64,000 bases of DNA from assembly GCA_016841675.1 (NCBI GenBank), contig JAENYQ010000001.1:1-64000 (forward strand), written 5' to 3'. The notes beneath the pieces are model-generated. The model was not told the origin of the DNA, did no database searches, and saw only the letters and a program-made list of their open reading frames with translations. Below, piece by piece: positions 47,129 through 55,552 of this stretch. A program made the translations under genes and the position numbers. The first letter of the stretch is position 1. Every line of letters begins with the position of its first letter. Origin of the DNA: Desulfotomaculum sp. (GTDB taxonomy: Bacteria; Bacillota; Desulfotomaculia; Desulfotomaculales; Desulfallaceae).

Positions 47129-47277
47129 TGCAGAAACGTATATGCCCAGGATGTGGCACCACTAGGCACAGTGCCGATGGTAGCAAGCCTTGGGTATGTG
47201 ACCAATGCGGTAGCACAATACCAGTACCGGAGGTGGGGGCCAGTGAAAGCGATATGGCAGCTGCGTCTGAAGATTGA
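47128..47277 (+). CDS. Small zinc-ribbon protein
   Basis: 49 residues with CPGCG and CDQCG knuckles. Overlaps the previous stop (TGATG) and the start of the Spo0E-like gene. Confidence 0.55.
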   Translation: MQKRICPGCGTTRHSADGSKPWVCDQCGSTIPVPEVGASESDMAAASED

Positions 47278-47401
47278 GCGGGCCAGGCGGCGGATGTACC
47301 AGGCCCAAGGCGAGGAACTGCTGAAGCGGTCCCAGGAACTGGACAAGCTGATCGTGCAGTACATGAAGGCGGTGGCCAATGATGTTTCACAGGCAGTTTA
47401 A
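47243..47401 (+). CDS. Spo0E-like aspartyl-phosphate phosphatase
   Basis: 52 residues forming two helices with the Spo0E signature SQELDKLIVQYMK. In Bacillus, Spo0E and relatives dephosphorylate Spo0A-P and block sporulation. GTG at 47243 with GGAGGTGGGGG upstream is the best start. It overlaps the preceding zinc-ribbon gene in another frame. A phage copy could hold back host sporulation during lytic growth; this is inference. Confidence 0.7.
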   Translation: MKAIWQLRLKIERARRRMYQAQGEELLKRSQELDKLIVQYMKAVANDVSQAV

Positions 47402-47483
47402 ACCAGTCAGGCTCAATGAAAAGGTGCCCTGGTGGGTGTACGTGGCATTATTGTTTATCGGGTTGGCAGGAGGGCGATTATGA
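47379..47483 (+). CDS. Tiny membrane protein
   Basis: 34 residues with one hydrophobic helix (VPWWVYVALLFIGLAGG). Overlaps the neighbouring genes at both ends (ATGA at 47480). No clear ribosome site of its own. Confidence 0.4.
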   Translation: MMFHRQFKPVRLNEKVPWWVYVALLFIGLAGGRL

Positions 47484-47680
47484 GATATCAGCAGGTAATG
47501 GGGGTACGGCGGGGTATCCGCCGGCCCTCCTTGGCCAGGCGCGCTGCCCGGGCGGTGGATGTGGCCATCACCCGGGTGCAGGAGTGGATGGAAGGTGAGG
47601 ACAAACCCGGAGCCCTAGTGACCGGGTATGGTGTGTGTGGGATTGTAGTGTTGTATTTGATTATTCAGATACTGAGGTGA
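47480..47680 (+). CDS. Small basic protein with C-terminal membrane helix
   Basis: 66 residues: arginine-rich N-terminus and a hydrophobic end (YGVCGIVVLYLIIQIL). AGGAGGG precedes the ATG at 47480. Unrecognised. Confidence 0.5.
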   Translation: MRYQQVMGVRRGIRRPSLARRAARAVDVAITRVQEWMEGEDKPGALVTGYGVCGIVVLYLIIQILR

Positions 47681-47685
47681 ATTAA

Positions 47686-47949
47686 GTGAGAAATACTTTA
47701 GGTGACTTAAATAATCATTTATTCGCCCAGTTGGAGCGCCTGAGCGAAGAGGGCCTTAAGGGCGAAGAACTGAAGGAAGAAATGTCGAGAGCCAAAGCAG
47801 TTACGGGCCTGGCATCGCAAATTATAGCCAATGGCACACTGGTGCTGAAGGCGAAAACGCTTCAGCTTGAGTATGGCGCCGACGACGATGATAGTGATAC
47901 AGGGAAGAAAATACCTAAAATTCTCAAGGCTCAATTTTTGAAGGAGTAG
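47686..47949 (+). CDS. Hypothetical phage protein next to HNH gene
   Basis: 87 residues, GTG start, helical with EMSRAKAVTGLASQIIANG, a pattern typical of phage proteins beside HNH genes. Possibly a homing-endonuclease partner or a regulatory protein. Confidence 0.6.
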   Translation: MRNTLGDLNNHLFAQLERLSEEGLKGEELKEEMSRAKAVTGLASQIIANGTLVLKAKTLQLEYGADDDDSDTGKKIPKILKAQFLKE

Positions 47950-47956
47950 TACGGAT

Positions 47957-48595
47957 ATGGGTTTTGAAGTGTATCATCCTCGGACGCAACGTCAGCCGCA
48001 ACATCAGAAGCAGCATAAGTATACTCCGGACCAAGCCGCTTTTCTTGTCGAAAATGCCAATGGTCGGGGTACGCAGGAGCTTACAAACCTGTTTAACGCT
48101 CATTTTGGGTTAAGCTTAGCTGCTGGGAAAATAAAGGCTTATAAGAATAACCACAAATTAAGTAGCGGTTTGAACGGCAGATTTCAATCAGGGCACGTGC
48201 CTTTCAATAAAGGCAGAAAGGGCATCGACGGTTGGGAGCCTACTCAGTTTAAAAAAGGCCACAAGCCACATAATTATAAACCTGTTGGTACTGAAAGAGT
48301 AAACGGTGATGATTATGTGGACATAAAGATCGCGGACCCTAACAAATGGAAAGGTAAGCACATCTTAGTTTGGGAAGAGCATAACGGTCCCGTGCCCAAA
48401 GGACATGTAATTATTTTTGGAGACGGAAATCGGCGCAACTTTGAACCGGATAACCTCATCCTCGTTTCCCGGAAGCAGTTGGTAATAATGAACAAAAAAA
48501 ATCTAATTAAAAATGATGCCGAGTTGACAAAAACAGGAATTATTATAGCAGATATTTATCAAAAAATAGGTAAACGGAAAAAGACTAAGGCTTAA
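47957..48595 (+). CDS. HNH endonuclease
   Basis: 212 residues; N-terminal helix-turn-helix-like part (about 20-70, ELTNLFNAHFGL), a basic linker (FNKGRKGIDG), then an HNH core (about 125-185: WEEHNGPVPKGHVIIFGDGN, then NRRNFEPDNLILVS). Likely a homing or phage-spread endonuclease. AAGGAG precedes the ATG. Confidence 0.85.
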   Translation: MGFEVYHPRTQRQPQHQKQHKYTPDQAAFLVENANGRGTQELTNLFNAHFGLSLAAGKIKAYKNNHKLSSGLNGRFQSGHVPFNKGRKGIDGWEPTQFKKGHKPHNYKPVGTERVNGDDYVDIKIADPNKWKGKHILVWEEHNGPVPKGHVIIFGDGNRRNFEPDNLILVSRKQLVIMNKKNLIKNDAELTKTGIIIADIYQKIGKRKKTKA

Positions 48596-48659
48596 TGCAT
48601 ATTCCAACTAGTAGCTAAATTATATACAGCTTTACGCTGCAGAAAGTGAGGTGGTTCTT

Positions 48660-48908
48660 GTGAATGTAATCGAAGGCAAACACCTGGGGCCATGGAGTTT
48701 ATATCCCCCACCGGCGGGGACTTGTCCGGAATGCGCAGTTGCCCATGGGCCTGAACTGCCGCATAACCAGCAAAGCTTGTTCTATCAGTATAAGTTCTAT
48801 AACGATAATGGCCGCTGGCCAACCTGGGAAGAAGCTATGGCCCATTGTTCGGAAGATATGAAACAGTTCTGGCGCACTGAACTGCGGAAGCGCGGAGTCG
48901 ATATATAA
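48660..48908 (+). CDS. Hypothetical phage protein
   Basis: 82 residues with one CPEC pair and a WPTWEEAMAHC segment. GTG start after GAGGTGG. Unrecognised. Confidence 0.5.
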   Translation: MNVIEGKHLGPWSLYPPPAGTCPECAVAHGPELPHNQQSLFYQYKFYNDNGRWPTWEEAMAHCSEDMKQFWRTELRKRGVDI

Positions 48909-48956
48909 AATAGTCACGCCTTTGTCACGCATAATTCACGCTCAGGGGGTTAGGGA

Positions 48957-49760
48957 ATGTCACGCCGAAAGCCATGGTTTAGGTTGTACTCGGAAATAAA
49001 ACAGGACCGAAAACTGCGCCGATGCACCGGTGAAGAACGATGGTGCTGGATAGTAATTATGTGCATTGCGTCCGAGTCGCCGGAGCGGGGATACCTCTAT
49101 ATAACCGATGGTGTACCATGCAATTTTGAGGACATTGCCGACGAGGCGGCATTGCCGGTTGAGGTCGTGGAAGCCGCTATTTTCAAGTTCTCAGGCATGA
49201 ATATGATGCACCAGGAAGACGGCGTTTGGGTAGTTTCAAAATTCCTTGACCGCCAATATGACAAACCCTCTGACCGCCCTGAAAACACCAGTAAAAGGAA
49301 ACAAAAGTCACGCGATAGTCACGCCGATGTCACGACCCATATAACAGACAAACAGACTAACAGAATACAGAGTACAGATAAAGATAGTAGTTGTCTTACG
49401 ACAACTACAGCGCAATGCGCTGCCGTAGTTGTGGATAACCCTGTTGATGAAAAGGGAAAACCAACCAACCAGGAACTGATAGCCGAGCTAACCAATGGAT
49501 ACCGCTCTGTGATTAACGAATCAAAGCATGCCGATGGTGATTATGCCTTTGTCGGTGCCTTGTATAACCAGCATGGATATGACCAGGTTTTGACGGCTAT
49601 TAACAAATTAGAGTTGGCTGCGGCTACCCAAGACTTGAAAAAGCCGTTGCTATACCTCCAGGGTATTTTGGATAAACAGGGAACAAAGCGGGACCCACCA
49701 GCACGTAGTAGGTCCAGTCCGGAAAAAAAGAAACTGGTGCAGTCCCTGTATATGAGCTGA
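48957..49760 (+). CDS. Phage replication protein (initiator-like)
   Basis: 267 residues. Residues 1-105 resemble the winged-helix phage replisome organiser N-terminus (WFRLYSEIKQDRKLRR, a CIASESPERG loop, DIADEAALPVEVVEAAI). A linker codes for a palindrome cluster (see 49387), followed by a helical C-terminal part. Likely initiates replication, with the origin inside its own gene as in lambda O. Confidence 0.7.
   Translation: MSRRKPWFRLYSEIKQDRKLRRCTGEERWCWIVIMCIASESPERGYLYITDGVPCNFEDIADEAALPVEVVEAAIFKFSGMNMMHQEDGVWVVSKFLDRQYDKPSDRPENTSKRKQKSRDSHADVTTHITDKQTNRIQSTDKDSSCLTTTTAQCAAVVVDNPVDEKGKPTNQELIAELTNGYRSVINESKHADGDYAFVGALYNQHGYDQVLTAINKLELAAATQDLKKPLLYLQGILDKQGTKRDPPARSRSSPEKKKLVQSLYMS
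49387..49432. other. Palindrome cluster, possible phage origin
   Basis: GTAGTTGTC (49387-49395) faces GACAACTAC (49400-49408), then the palindrome AGCGCAATGCGCT (49409-49421), then a third GTAGTTGT (49425-49432). Iterons inside a replication gene fit an initiator-binding origin. Confidence 0.4.
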
Positions 49761-49794
49761 GGGCAACAACCTCATGAACTGGAGGTGATGACAA

Positions 49795-49962
49795 TTGGAC
49801 AGAGACTATTTAATCCCCCAAACCTGCCGAGAATGCCTAAGCTGTTGGCGGCACTACAAAGGCTCATGTAGCGGGCTACTGGTATTTACGCGCGAAGGCT
49901 GCATGTCGGCAATGTTGAGTCCTGCGGGGCTATGGAAAAGGGGTGTGATTGATGCTGGATAA
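49795..49962 (+). CDS. Small cysteine-rich phage protein
   Basis: 55 residues with several cysteines (CRECLSCW, GSCSG). TTG start after GGAGGTG. Overlaps the next gene by 11 bases. Confidence 0.5.
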   Translation: MDRDYLIPQTCRECLSCWRHYKGSCSGLLVFTREGCMSAMLSPAGLWKRGVIDAG

Positions 49963-50299
49963 AAAAGCGATAGCGGAACAAGTCCAGCAACGACTTGAGG
50001 AAGAAACGAACTGCTTTATCGGTATCAGCGACATGATTAATTTTTTAGATATTGTAAAGTATTTTGATTTACTGGCTGAGCGTGACGTGTTACGCACCGA
50101 GCTTTTATCTTGGCAGGAACTCTGCGAAGCATATCTGGCGGACAAGAAGAAGCAAGACGCCGAGCGGGAAGTATTGCGGAAAGTGGTAGAAGCGGCGCGG
50201 GAGTACAAGGATGAGATAGGGCCTGATTTTGAAAGCGTAAAGCGATATACGCTTTGTCGGGCACTGGCTGAACTGGACACCCTAAAAGGTGACACCTGA
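49952..50299 (+). CDS. Hypothetical helical phage protein
   Basis: 115 residues, strongly helical (EQVQQRLEEETN, KKQDAEREVLRKVVEAA). Overlaps both neighbours. Unrecognised. Confidence 0.55.
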   Translation: MLDKKAIAEQVQQRLEEETNCFIGISDMINFLDIVKYFDLLAERDVLRTELLSWQELCEAYLADKKKQDAEREVLRKVVEAAREYKDEIGPDFESVKRYTLCRALAELDTLKGDT

Positions 50300-50547
50300 T
50301 GCCCGCCCTGCGCAATGCTAAAAGCAGCGGCGGCGCATCCAGAGACTTTTACAGCACCGTTACCAGGAGCCGGGCCACACCAAAAACAGATGTCCAATGC
50401 CCGACCTGTCATCAGACGCACACCGTCGGTAAAATCAGCGGTGGGTACTATTGTCGGGAGTGTTGCATGGAGTTTAACACGTTCACCGGTAGGATGCAGC
50501 GAACTATGCCCAGTGGTGAAGTGTACCCGGTAAACATGACCCGATGA
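50299..50547 (+). CDS. Small zinc-finger phage protein
   Basis: 82 residues with CPTC and CREC knuckles. Overlaps the previous stop (TGATG). Confidence 0.55.
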   Translation: MPALRNAKSSGGASRDFYSTVTRSRATPKTDVQCPTCHQTHTVGKISGGYYCRECCMEFNTFTGRMQRTMPSGEVYPVNMTR

Positions 50548-50563
50548 AAAAGGGGTGTACACG

Positions 50564-51193
50564 TTGGCCTTACCCATAAAAAAGTTTATCACTGCACCTG
50601 GTACCCACGACCTGTCCTGCCCCCGCTGCGGCAGTGCGGACAATGTCAAGGTGGCCGGCGTGTACGAATACCCTAGGAGCCCGCATAATTGGTTCTGTCG
50701 CTGTTTTACGTGTAATGTGTCGTTTAACCCAAGGCGTAAAACCGGAGGTGGTGATATGGCTTACGGCGATAAAATACAGGCTGCCCGGGAGGCCCTGCCC
50801 CGGGAAGAGTTCCTAGAGCTAATCAACAGGGGCCTGACCAACAAGGACGTGGCGGGAGTCAAGGGGATTGATTTACCCAACGTGAGAAAACTCAAACAAG
50901 AATACGGCTTGATTGGCATTACCCCAAACCGGGGAGGAAGACCACGGAAGGAGCTAGATGATATGGAAAATGATAAGCTAAACAACCAGGAGACTTGCCA
51001 GCGAATGACAATCAATCAGGCGTTAAAATTTCAAGAAAAGTTACAAAAGGAGCAGACCTGCACCAGTAACCTTCTATGCGGTGAGGAGCTTGCACCTGTG
51101 GTTGAAGAGTTGTTAAAGAAGCACCTGGACGAGGTTGTGGGCACCTTGGAGCAGATCAAGCAGGTGTTTGAAAGCACCGAAATCGCCATATAA
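50564..51193 (+). CDS. Zinc-ribbon plus helix-turn-helix-like phage protein
   Basis: About 209 residues. N-terminal zinc ribbon (CPRCG and CRCFTCN) then a helix-turn-helix-like part (EEFLELINRGLTNKDVAG, PNVRKLKQEYG) and a helical end. A very good GGAGGTGGTG site precedes an in-frame ATG at 50756, so a shorter second product lacking the ribbon may be made. TTG at 50564 (or GTG at 50555) starts the long form. Confidence 0.6.
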   Translation: MALPIKKFITAPGTHDLSCPRCGSADNVKVAGVYEYPRSPHNWFCRCFTCNVSFNPRRKTGGGDMAYGDKIQAAREALPREEFLELINRGLTNKDVAGVKGIDLPNVRKLKQEYGLIGITPNRGGRPRKELDDMENDKLNNQETCQRMTINQALKFQEKLQKEQTCTSNLLCGEELAPVVEELLKKHLDEVVGTLEQIKQVFESTEIAI

Positions 51194-51205
51194 GGAGTGA
51201 TTCAC

Positions 51206-53299
51206 ATGGCCAACATGATGAACATACCCATAGACATGATCTACCCGAACCCGCGGAACCCTCGGAAGCACTTCGACCCGGAAGCTATGGCCGAGCTGGT
51301 TATCAGCATCCACCAGGTCGGGATCCTGCAGCCGGTGGTTGTGGTCCTGGATATGCCGGAAGAGGATGGTGTTCCCAGGCGGTACCGAATGGTGGCCGGT
51401 GAGCGCCGGTACCGGGCAGCTCTGGACACTGGCCTGACGGAACTGCCGGCAGTAGTCCGGGAACTGACCCCGGAGCAGGAACTGGAAGTCATGATCATCG
51501 AGAACCTGCAGCGCCGGGATGTGAACGCCATCGAGGAGGCCTATGGGATGAAGGCCCTGCTGGATGAGGGCGGGTATACCCAGGAGGCCCTAGCCGATAA
51601 GTTGGGGTGCAGCCAGGGGCATATTGCTAACCGATTGCGGTTGCTTGATCTACCGGATAGCATTCAAGAGAATATTTCACGTGGAATAATCGGCGCCGGC
51701 CATGCCAAGGAACTGCTTGCCGCCAAGAAGATGGGGCCGGAAATCATGGAGCAGGTGGCCAAACAGGCAGCTGATAATGGGATGTCGGTGAAAGAAGTGG
51801 CCAAGTCCGTGGCCACTCGAATGTGGAACAAGTCACACTCACTATCTGGTGACGGATGGGGCTCGCCCAAGTTTGACACATCGGAGTGCCAGGCATGTAA
51901 AAAGAAAGCCACGGTCAAGGAACCGTATAGCGAAAGAGAAGAGTTGCGTTGCCTAGATACAGAATGCTGGACCGGCAAACAGAGTCAGGCAGAACGGGAT
52001 GCCTTGGAGGATACAGAAGGGCCGCTGCGTGAAAAGTACCCGGATGCAATTATAATTAACGATTTGGATTACGGCACCTTCAAGTATATCAACTGGCCCC
52101 AGGGTCTTTCCGAATCCTGCCAGGAGAAAAACTGCGAACACCTCCGGCATGGCCGACACCGTAACCGTGAAGACATCCAGGGTGTATGCTTGAACGTCAA
52201 GGAATTCGAGAATTGCCACAAAGAATTTATCCAGGTCTTGGAAGAGGGTAAGGAGCTCAAAGATAAGCAGGGGCGGGAGGAACTCACGCAACTGGTCGCT
52301 GGCAAAACTGGAGCGGTTGACGGCCATGGCAGTGACCTGGTGATGATTACCCGGGGAAAGCTTATTTACATTGCTAGCGTCATCCTCGAATGCTGTGAGG
52401 GTTACAGTTACGGCGTCGAAGGTGTCATTGAATACCTCGAGGGAATCGTTGGCCGCAAACTGGAAGAATTTGAGGAAGGAGACTTGCTGGGCGACGAATG
52501 GCCGCAGTTGCACAAGCTCCTGGATGAGCTTACTACCGAGCAGCTGATCCAGATTGTGTTAGAGTGGCCGGCCATGGCCCTGGGGATGGATAGGCCGGCA
52601 GTGGAGTGGTTCTTCAAGGGAGAGCTGGAGCCGAAAATTGAAGAGGTGCCGCTAACAGAGTTTGCCGCGTTTGCCGCCGGCATCTGTCGCGTTTGCGGCT
52701 GCACCGATGACAATGCATGCGAGGGCGGCTGTTACTGGGTGGAGCCGGACCTATGCAGTAGCTGTGCGGAGGCGGTCGTCCAGGCTCCTAAGTCTGATCC
52801 GGTTCATGCGCTTATGGGACGTGTTATTAAGACCCATTACAATACCGGTGGGGTGGTTACTGGTGTGAGTGGGCCTAAGGATAACGGATTTTACACCGTA
52901 AATTACAGAGATCCCAGTGATAAGGGCAAACGGCTTTGCACAATCAACAGCATTACCGTCAGTGAAGGCATGGTTTTGTGTGAAGATGTTCCTTTAATCA
53001 TCCTTGATAACGAAAAGTTGGAACAGCGAGAACCTGAAGAACTAGCTCCCCGCTCCTACCTGGACGAAAAAGGCCAAGAAATATTCGTTTCCGCCGGTCT
53101 GGGTGATGAATATGGCAGCTTTCGACGCTCACCGTCTGGAGGCCTGCACCGGGTGAAGTCACCATATATGCCTATGGTCAACTCTAAGGAGGAGGCCCAG
53201 GCCAACCTGGACTACTGGGCAACTGATAAAGGGCTGCAGTTGGTGGGAGGTGACAACCATTGCGAGCAAAACCGGGAGGGGATACCGTGTACAAGCTAA
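51206..53299 (+). CDS. ParB/Spo0J-like phage protein
   Basis: 697 residues. Residues about 3-95 are a ParB N-terminal CTPase-like domain (PRNPRKHFDPEAMAEL, AGERRYRAA, ENLQRRDVNAIEEA), followed by a KorB-type helix-turn-helix (about 115-145). The long C-terminus carries cysteine clusters, including CRVCGCTDDNACEGG near residue 495. No ParA is nearby. May act in DNA organisation or late regulation. AAGGAG precedes the ATG. Confidence 0.8.
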   Translation: MANMMNIPIDMIYPNPRNPRKHFDPEAMAELVISIHQVGILQPVVVVLDMPEEDGVPRRYRMVAGERRYRAALDTGLTELPAVVRELTPEQELEVMIIENLQRRDVNAIEEAYGMKALLDEGGYTQEALADKLGCSQGHIANRLRLLDLPDSIQENISRGIIGAGHAKELLAAKKMGPEIMEQVAKQAADNGMSVKEVAKSVATRMWNKSHSLSGDGWGSPKFDTSECQACKKKATVKEPYSEREELRCLDTECWTGKQSQAERDALEDTEGPLREKYPDAIIINDLDYGTFKYINWPQGLSESCQEKNCEHLRHGRHRNREDIQGVCLNVKEFENCHKEFIQVLEEGKELKDKQGREELTQLVAGKTGAVDGHGSDLVMITRGKLIYIASVILECCEGYSYGVEGVIEYLEGIVGRKLEEFEEGDLLGDEWPQLHKLLDELTTEQLIQIVLEWPAMALGMDRPAVEWFFKGELEPKIEEVPLTEFAAFAAGICRVCGCTDDNACEGGCYWVEPDLCSSCAEAVVQAPKSDPVHALMGRVIKTHYNTGGVVTGVSGPKDNGFYTVNYRDPSDKGKRLCTINSITVSEGMVLCEDVPLIILDNEKLEQREPEELAPRSYLDEKGQEIFVSAGLGDEYGSFRRSPSGGLHRVKSPYMPMVNSKEEAQANLDYWATDKGLQLVGGDNHCEQNREGIPCTS

Positions 53300-53658
53300 T
53301 ATTCCCGGGCCGCCCGGTACCGGCTGCCAGGATGACCAAGCGGGGGAAGTATGTTAGCCGAAGGGCACAGGTGTACCTGGCATACAAAACGGAGATAGGT
53401 TATCGGGCCAGGGCCGTTATAAAAGAGCCCATCGAGGGACCGGTGGCCGTGGAGATAGATGTTTACATCTGCCAGCGGTCCGGGGACTGGGACAATTACG
53501 CTAAGTCAATCTGTGACGGGTTAAACGGTATAGCTTACATTGACGACCGGCAAATCAAAGATGGCCATGTGTTAGTGTACGAGGTGCCCACCGCGGCGGA
53601 CCAGCGGGCGGAGGTCAGGATCCAGGCTCTGGCCCTGCCGGTGGAGAAGGGGGCGTGA
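53287..53658 (+). CDS. RusA-family Holliday junction resolvase
   Basis: 123 residues with LIFPGRPVPAAR at the start and the catalytic aspartates in GDWDNYAKSICDGLNG and YIDDRQI. Resolves branched DNA before packaging. I take the GTG at 53287 (GGGAGGGG upstream) as it gives the family's usual start; a TTG at 53260 also has a site. Confidence 0.85.
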   Translation: MYKLIFPGRPVPAARMTKRGKYVSRRAQVYLAYKTEIGYRARAVIKEPIEGPVAVEIDVYICQRSGDWDNYAKSICDGLNGIAYIDDRQIKDGHVLVYEVPTAADQRAEVRIQALALPVEKGA

Positions 53659-53664
53659 TTCCGA

Positions 53665-54228
53665 ATGCTATTACCGTTCAAAACAAGCCGGAAAGCATGT
53701 AAGCTTTCGGCAGAAGATGTCGCTCAAGCATTGCACATTGATAAGCGCTCATTATACCGCATCGAGGCGGGTCAGCAGTCGGCACCGCCGGAACTGGTCT
53801 GGGAAATGGCTAAACTCTACAACGACCCGAACCTAATCAGGTGGCAGCAAAGCGAAGCCGACCCCATAGGTCGGCGCGTCAACCCGCCAGTGCTGAACGG
53901 CATCGTCAATAACCACCAGGCGGTGCATTATAGCCTGGCCCGGGAGCTGGAAGAAGCGGCGCCAGTGGCAGAAAAGCTTTGTTGTCTGGTAACTAATAAG
54001 ATAGCAGATCGTGACTTCTCCGAACACGAAAAAGTAGAGTATTTTTCCCTCTACGGGAAGTGTGTGTCCAACATTAAGCAAGCCATAGTCGAGGTGGAAG
54101 GGGCTATGATGAAGATTTTCGGGGTACAAGCTGCCGAGGCGGTCGGAAAAGCGCACAGGGACAAAATGCTGCAGAAAGGCTACCTGCGAACAAAGGTAAC
54201 CTCTAAAGACAGACTGAAAGGAGCTTAG
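53665..54228 (+). CDS. XRE-type helix-turn-helix regulator (second of two paralogues)
   Basis: 187 residues with helix-turn-helix (about 10-55), the linker LIRWQQSEADPIGRRVNPPVLN shared with the protein at 41098 (shortened pattern), and a helical domain ending in HRDKMLQKGYL, also shared (HREKMINRGYL). It may be the late-phase regulator, given its place before the packaging genes. Confidence 0.75.
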   Translation: MLLPFKTSRKACKLSAEDVAQALHIDKRSLYRIEAGQQSAPPELVWEMAKLYNDPNLIRWQQSEADPIGRRVNPPVLNGIVNNHQAVHYSLARELEEAAPVAEKLCCLVTNKIADRDFSEHEKVEYFSLYGKCVSNIKQAIVEVEGAMMKIFGVQAAEAVGKAHRDKMLQKGYLRTKVTSKDRLKGA

Positions 54229-54232
54229 TTCA

Positions 54233-54427
54233 TTGAATTTTTGGCGGGAGTTTTGGTCATGGATTGATATGAATCGGGCAGTGAAAGCCCAACGGCGGGA
54301 GTTGCAAATGGCTGCACTTGCTCCGGAGTTGCCGCCTGCCGACATGGCCATTGGCAAAAGCATCATGCCCCGGGCCAGGCGCAACCTGCCGGCGGGAATG
54401 CGTAAACGGTTGGGGAAAAAAGAGTAA
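54233..54427 (+). CDS. Small basic phage protein
   Basis: 64 residues, TTG start after AAAGGAG, with a tryptophan-rich start (WREFWSWID) and a basic end. Unrecognised. Confidence 0.5.
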   Translation: MNFWREFWSWIDMNRAVKAQRRELQMAALAPELPPADMAIGKSIMPRARRNLPAGMRKRLGKKE

Positions 54428-54456
54428 ATTAAAATCCACAGTTGGGGGTGGTTGAA

Positions 54457-54861
54457 GTGGCAAAACATTGTGGGGTGTGCGATAACTTTGTAGGGTTGAC
54501 GGGAGCCTTGGCTGGGCGCTGTCAACTTATGGGCATGGTAGATACCTTTGCCGGCCGTGATTGCACATATTTCTCATCCAGGGAAAACGGTAAAATCAAA
54601 ATCTTGCGGTGCCCTAACTGTGGTACCTATATGGAAAAACAAGATGAGTGGTGGAAATGCCCGCACTGTGAAGGCGAATGGTGGCCACCGGAACGCGAGG
54701 ACACGCCAGAGCAGTTAGCCAGGGCCGCGAGGTTAGCGTATATGGAGGACGTGCGTGTGGGGTTCTTTGGCTTTGGGGGAAAATACTCGAGCGGCAGTAA
54801 GTCAGGGAAAAAGCGGAGTAAACCACCAAAGTTTTATAGGAACCCTTATCTTTGTTGTTGA
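54457..54861 (+). CDS. Zinc-ribbon phage protein
   Basis: 134 residues with two sets of cysteines: N-terminal CGVC...CQ...C and a CPNCG/CPHCE ribbon (about 50-75). Basic serine/glycine-rich tail. GTG at 54457 after GGGGGTGG. Its end contains the promoter of the next gene. Confidence 0.55.
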   Translation: MAKHCGVCDNFVGLTGALAGRCQLMGMVDTFAGRDCTYFSSRENGKIKILRCPNCGTYMEKQDEWWKCPHCEGEWWPPEREDTPEQLARAARLAYMEDVRVGFFGFGGKYSSGSKSGKKRSKPPKFYRNPYLCC

Positions 54862-54926
54862 CAAAGGCTCCAGGGGTGAGTAAAATAAAATTGATTTTCG
54901 CGCCCAATTTTAACCAGGGCGCGAAA
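54858..54926 (+). promoter_or_regulatory. Moron promoter and leader hairpin
   Basis: TTGACA (54858-54863), 17, TAAAAT (54881-54886) overlaps the end of the upstream gene. A perfect 10-bp hairpin TTTCGCGCCC/GGGCGCGAAA (54896-54926) follows, ahead of the ribosome site. Confidence 0.7.
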
Positions 54927-54943
54927 CTTATTGGAGGAAATAA

Positions 54944-55441
54944 ATGGGTGATGCAGAACAGATATTTCGAAAAAGGTTACTGTTATCTCATGAAAGAGTA
55001 GGAAGATGTATTAGACCTACTGAGAGTGATTTAATTAAACGCGGCATGTTTGGTCAAGGCCCTGGTCTTGAAAAATATTCAGAAGATTGGTTTGAATGTC
55101 TAAGAAGTGATATTTTAACTGAATTAGAAAAAGTTAAACCATTAAATTTGACTGAAAAAGAATGGGATAGTATTTATGAAATAGCCCAGTCAATGATAAA
55201 GAGTCAAGTTGATTTCCTTATCCAATATTTCGGAAGCACATGGAGTACCTTCCCAGATTCTTTTAGAGATAAACTTATTATTAAACAAGATGATTTAATA
55301 AGTGTTGTAGAAAGCTTTGCCGAGGGGCAAAAGTCATTAATTAAAGCTCAAAAAGATAGGGACATAAGAACAAAAGTATGGGAGTTATTTAAGATATTGT
55401 TAAGTTTAATTGTTGGTTATGTACTAGGGAAGATAACATAA
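54944..55441 (+). CDS. Moron: hypothetical membrane-anchored protein
   Basis: 165 residues, mainly helical and acidic, with one C-terminal membrane helix (about 145-163, ILLSLIVGYVLGKI). Clearly more AT-rich than the genes on both sides. It has its own promoter, hairpin and terminator, the structure of a moron expressed from the prophage. GGAGG precedes the ATG. Function unknown; superinfection exclusion or abortive infection are guesses from topology. Confidence 0.7.
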   Translation: MGDAEQIFRKRLLLSHERVGRCIRPTESDLIKRGMFGQGPGLEKYSEDWFECLRSDILTELEKVKPLNLTEKEWDSIYEIAQSMIKSQVDFLIQYFGSTWSTFPDSFRDKLIIKQDDLISVVESFAEGQKSLIKAQKDRDIRTKVWELFKILLSLIVGYVLGKIT

Positions 55442-55468
55442 AAGCCCGCAACAGGCTTTTTCTTTTTA
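55441..55468 (+). terminator. Terminator after the moron
   Basis: AAAAGCC pairs with GGCTTTTT across CCGCAACA, followed by TCTTTTTAA. Confidence 0.75.
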
Positions 55469-55552
55469 ATAAAGGATTAGATTATCTGAAAAAAGTTGAG
55501 CCCCCGGGCTCTTTTCTTTTTGCACTAGCATCCCGAGAGAAGGTGGTGATCA

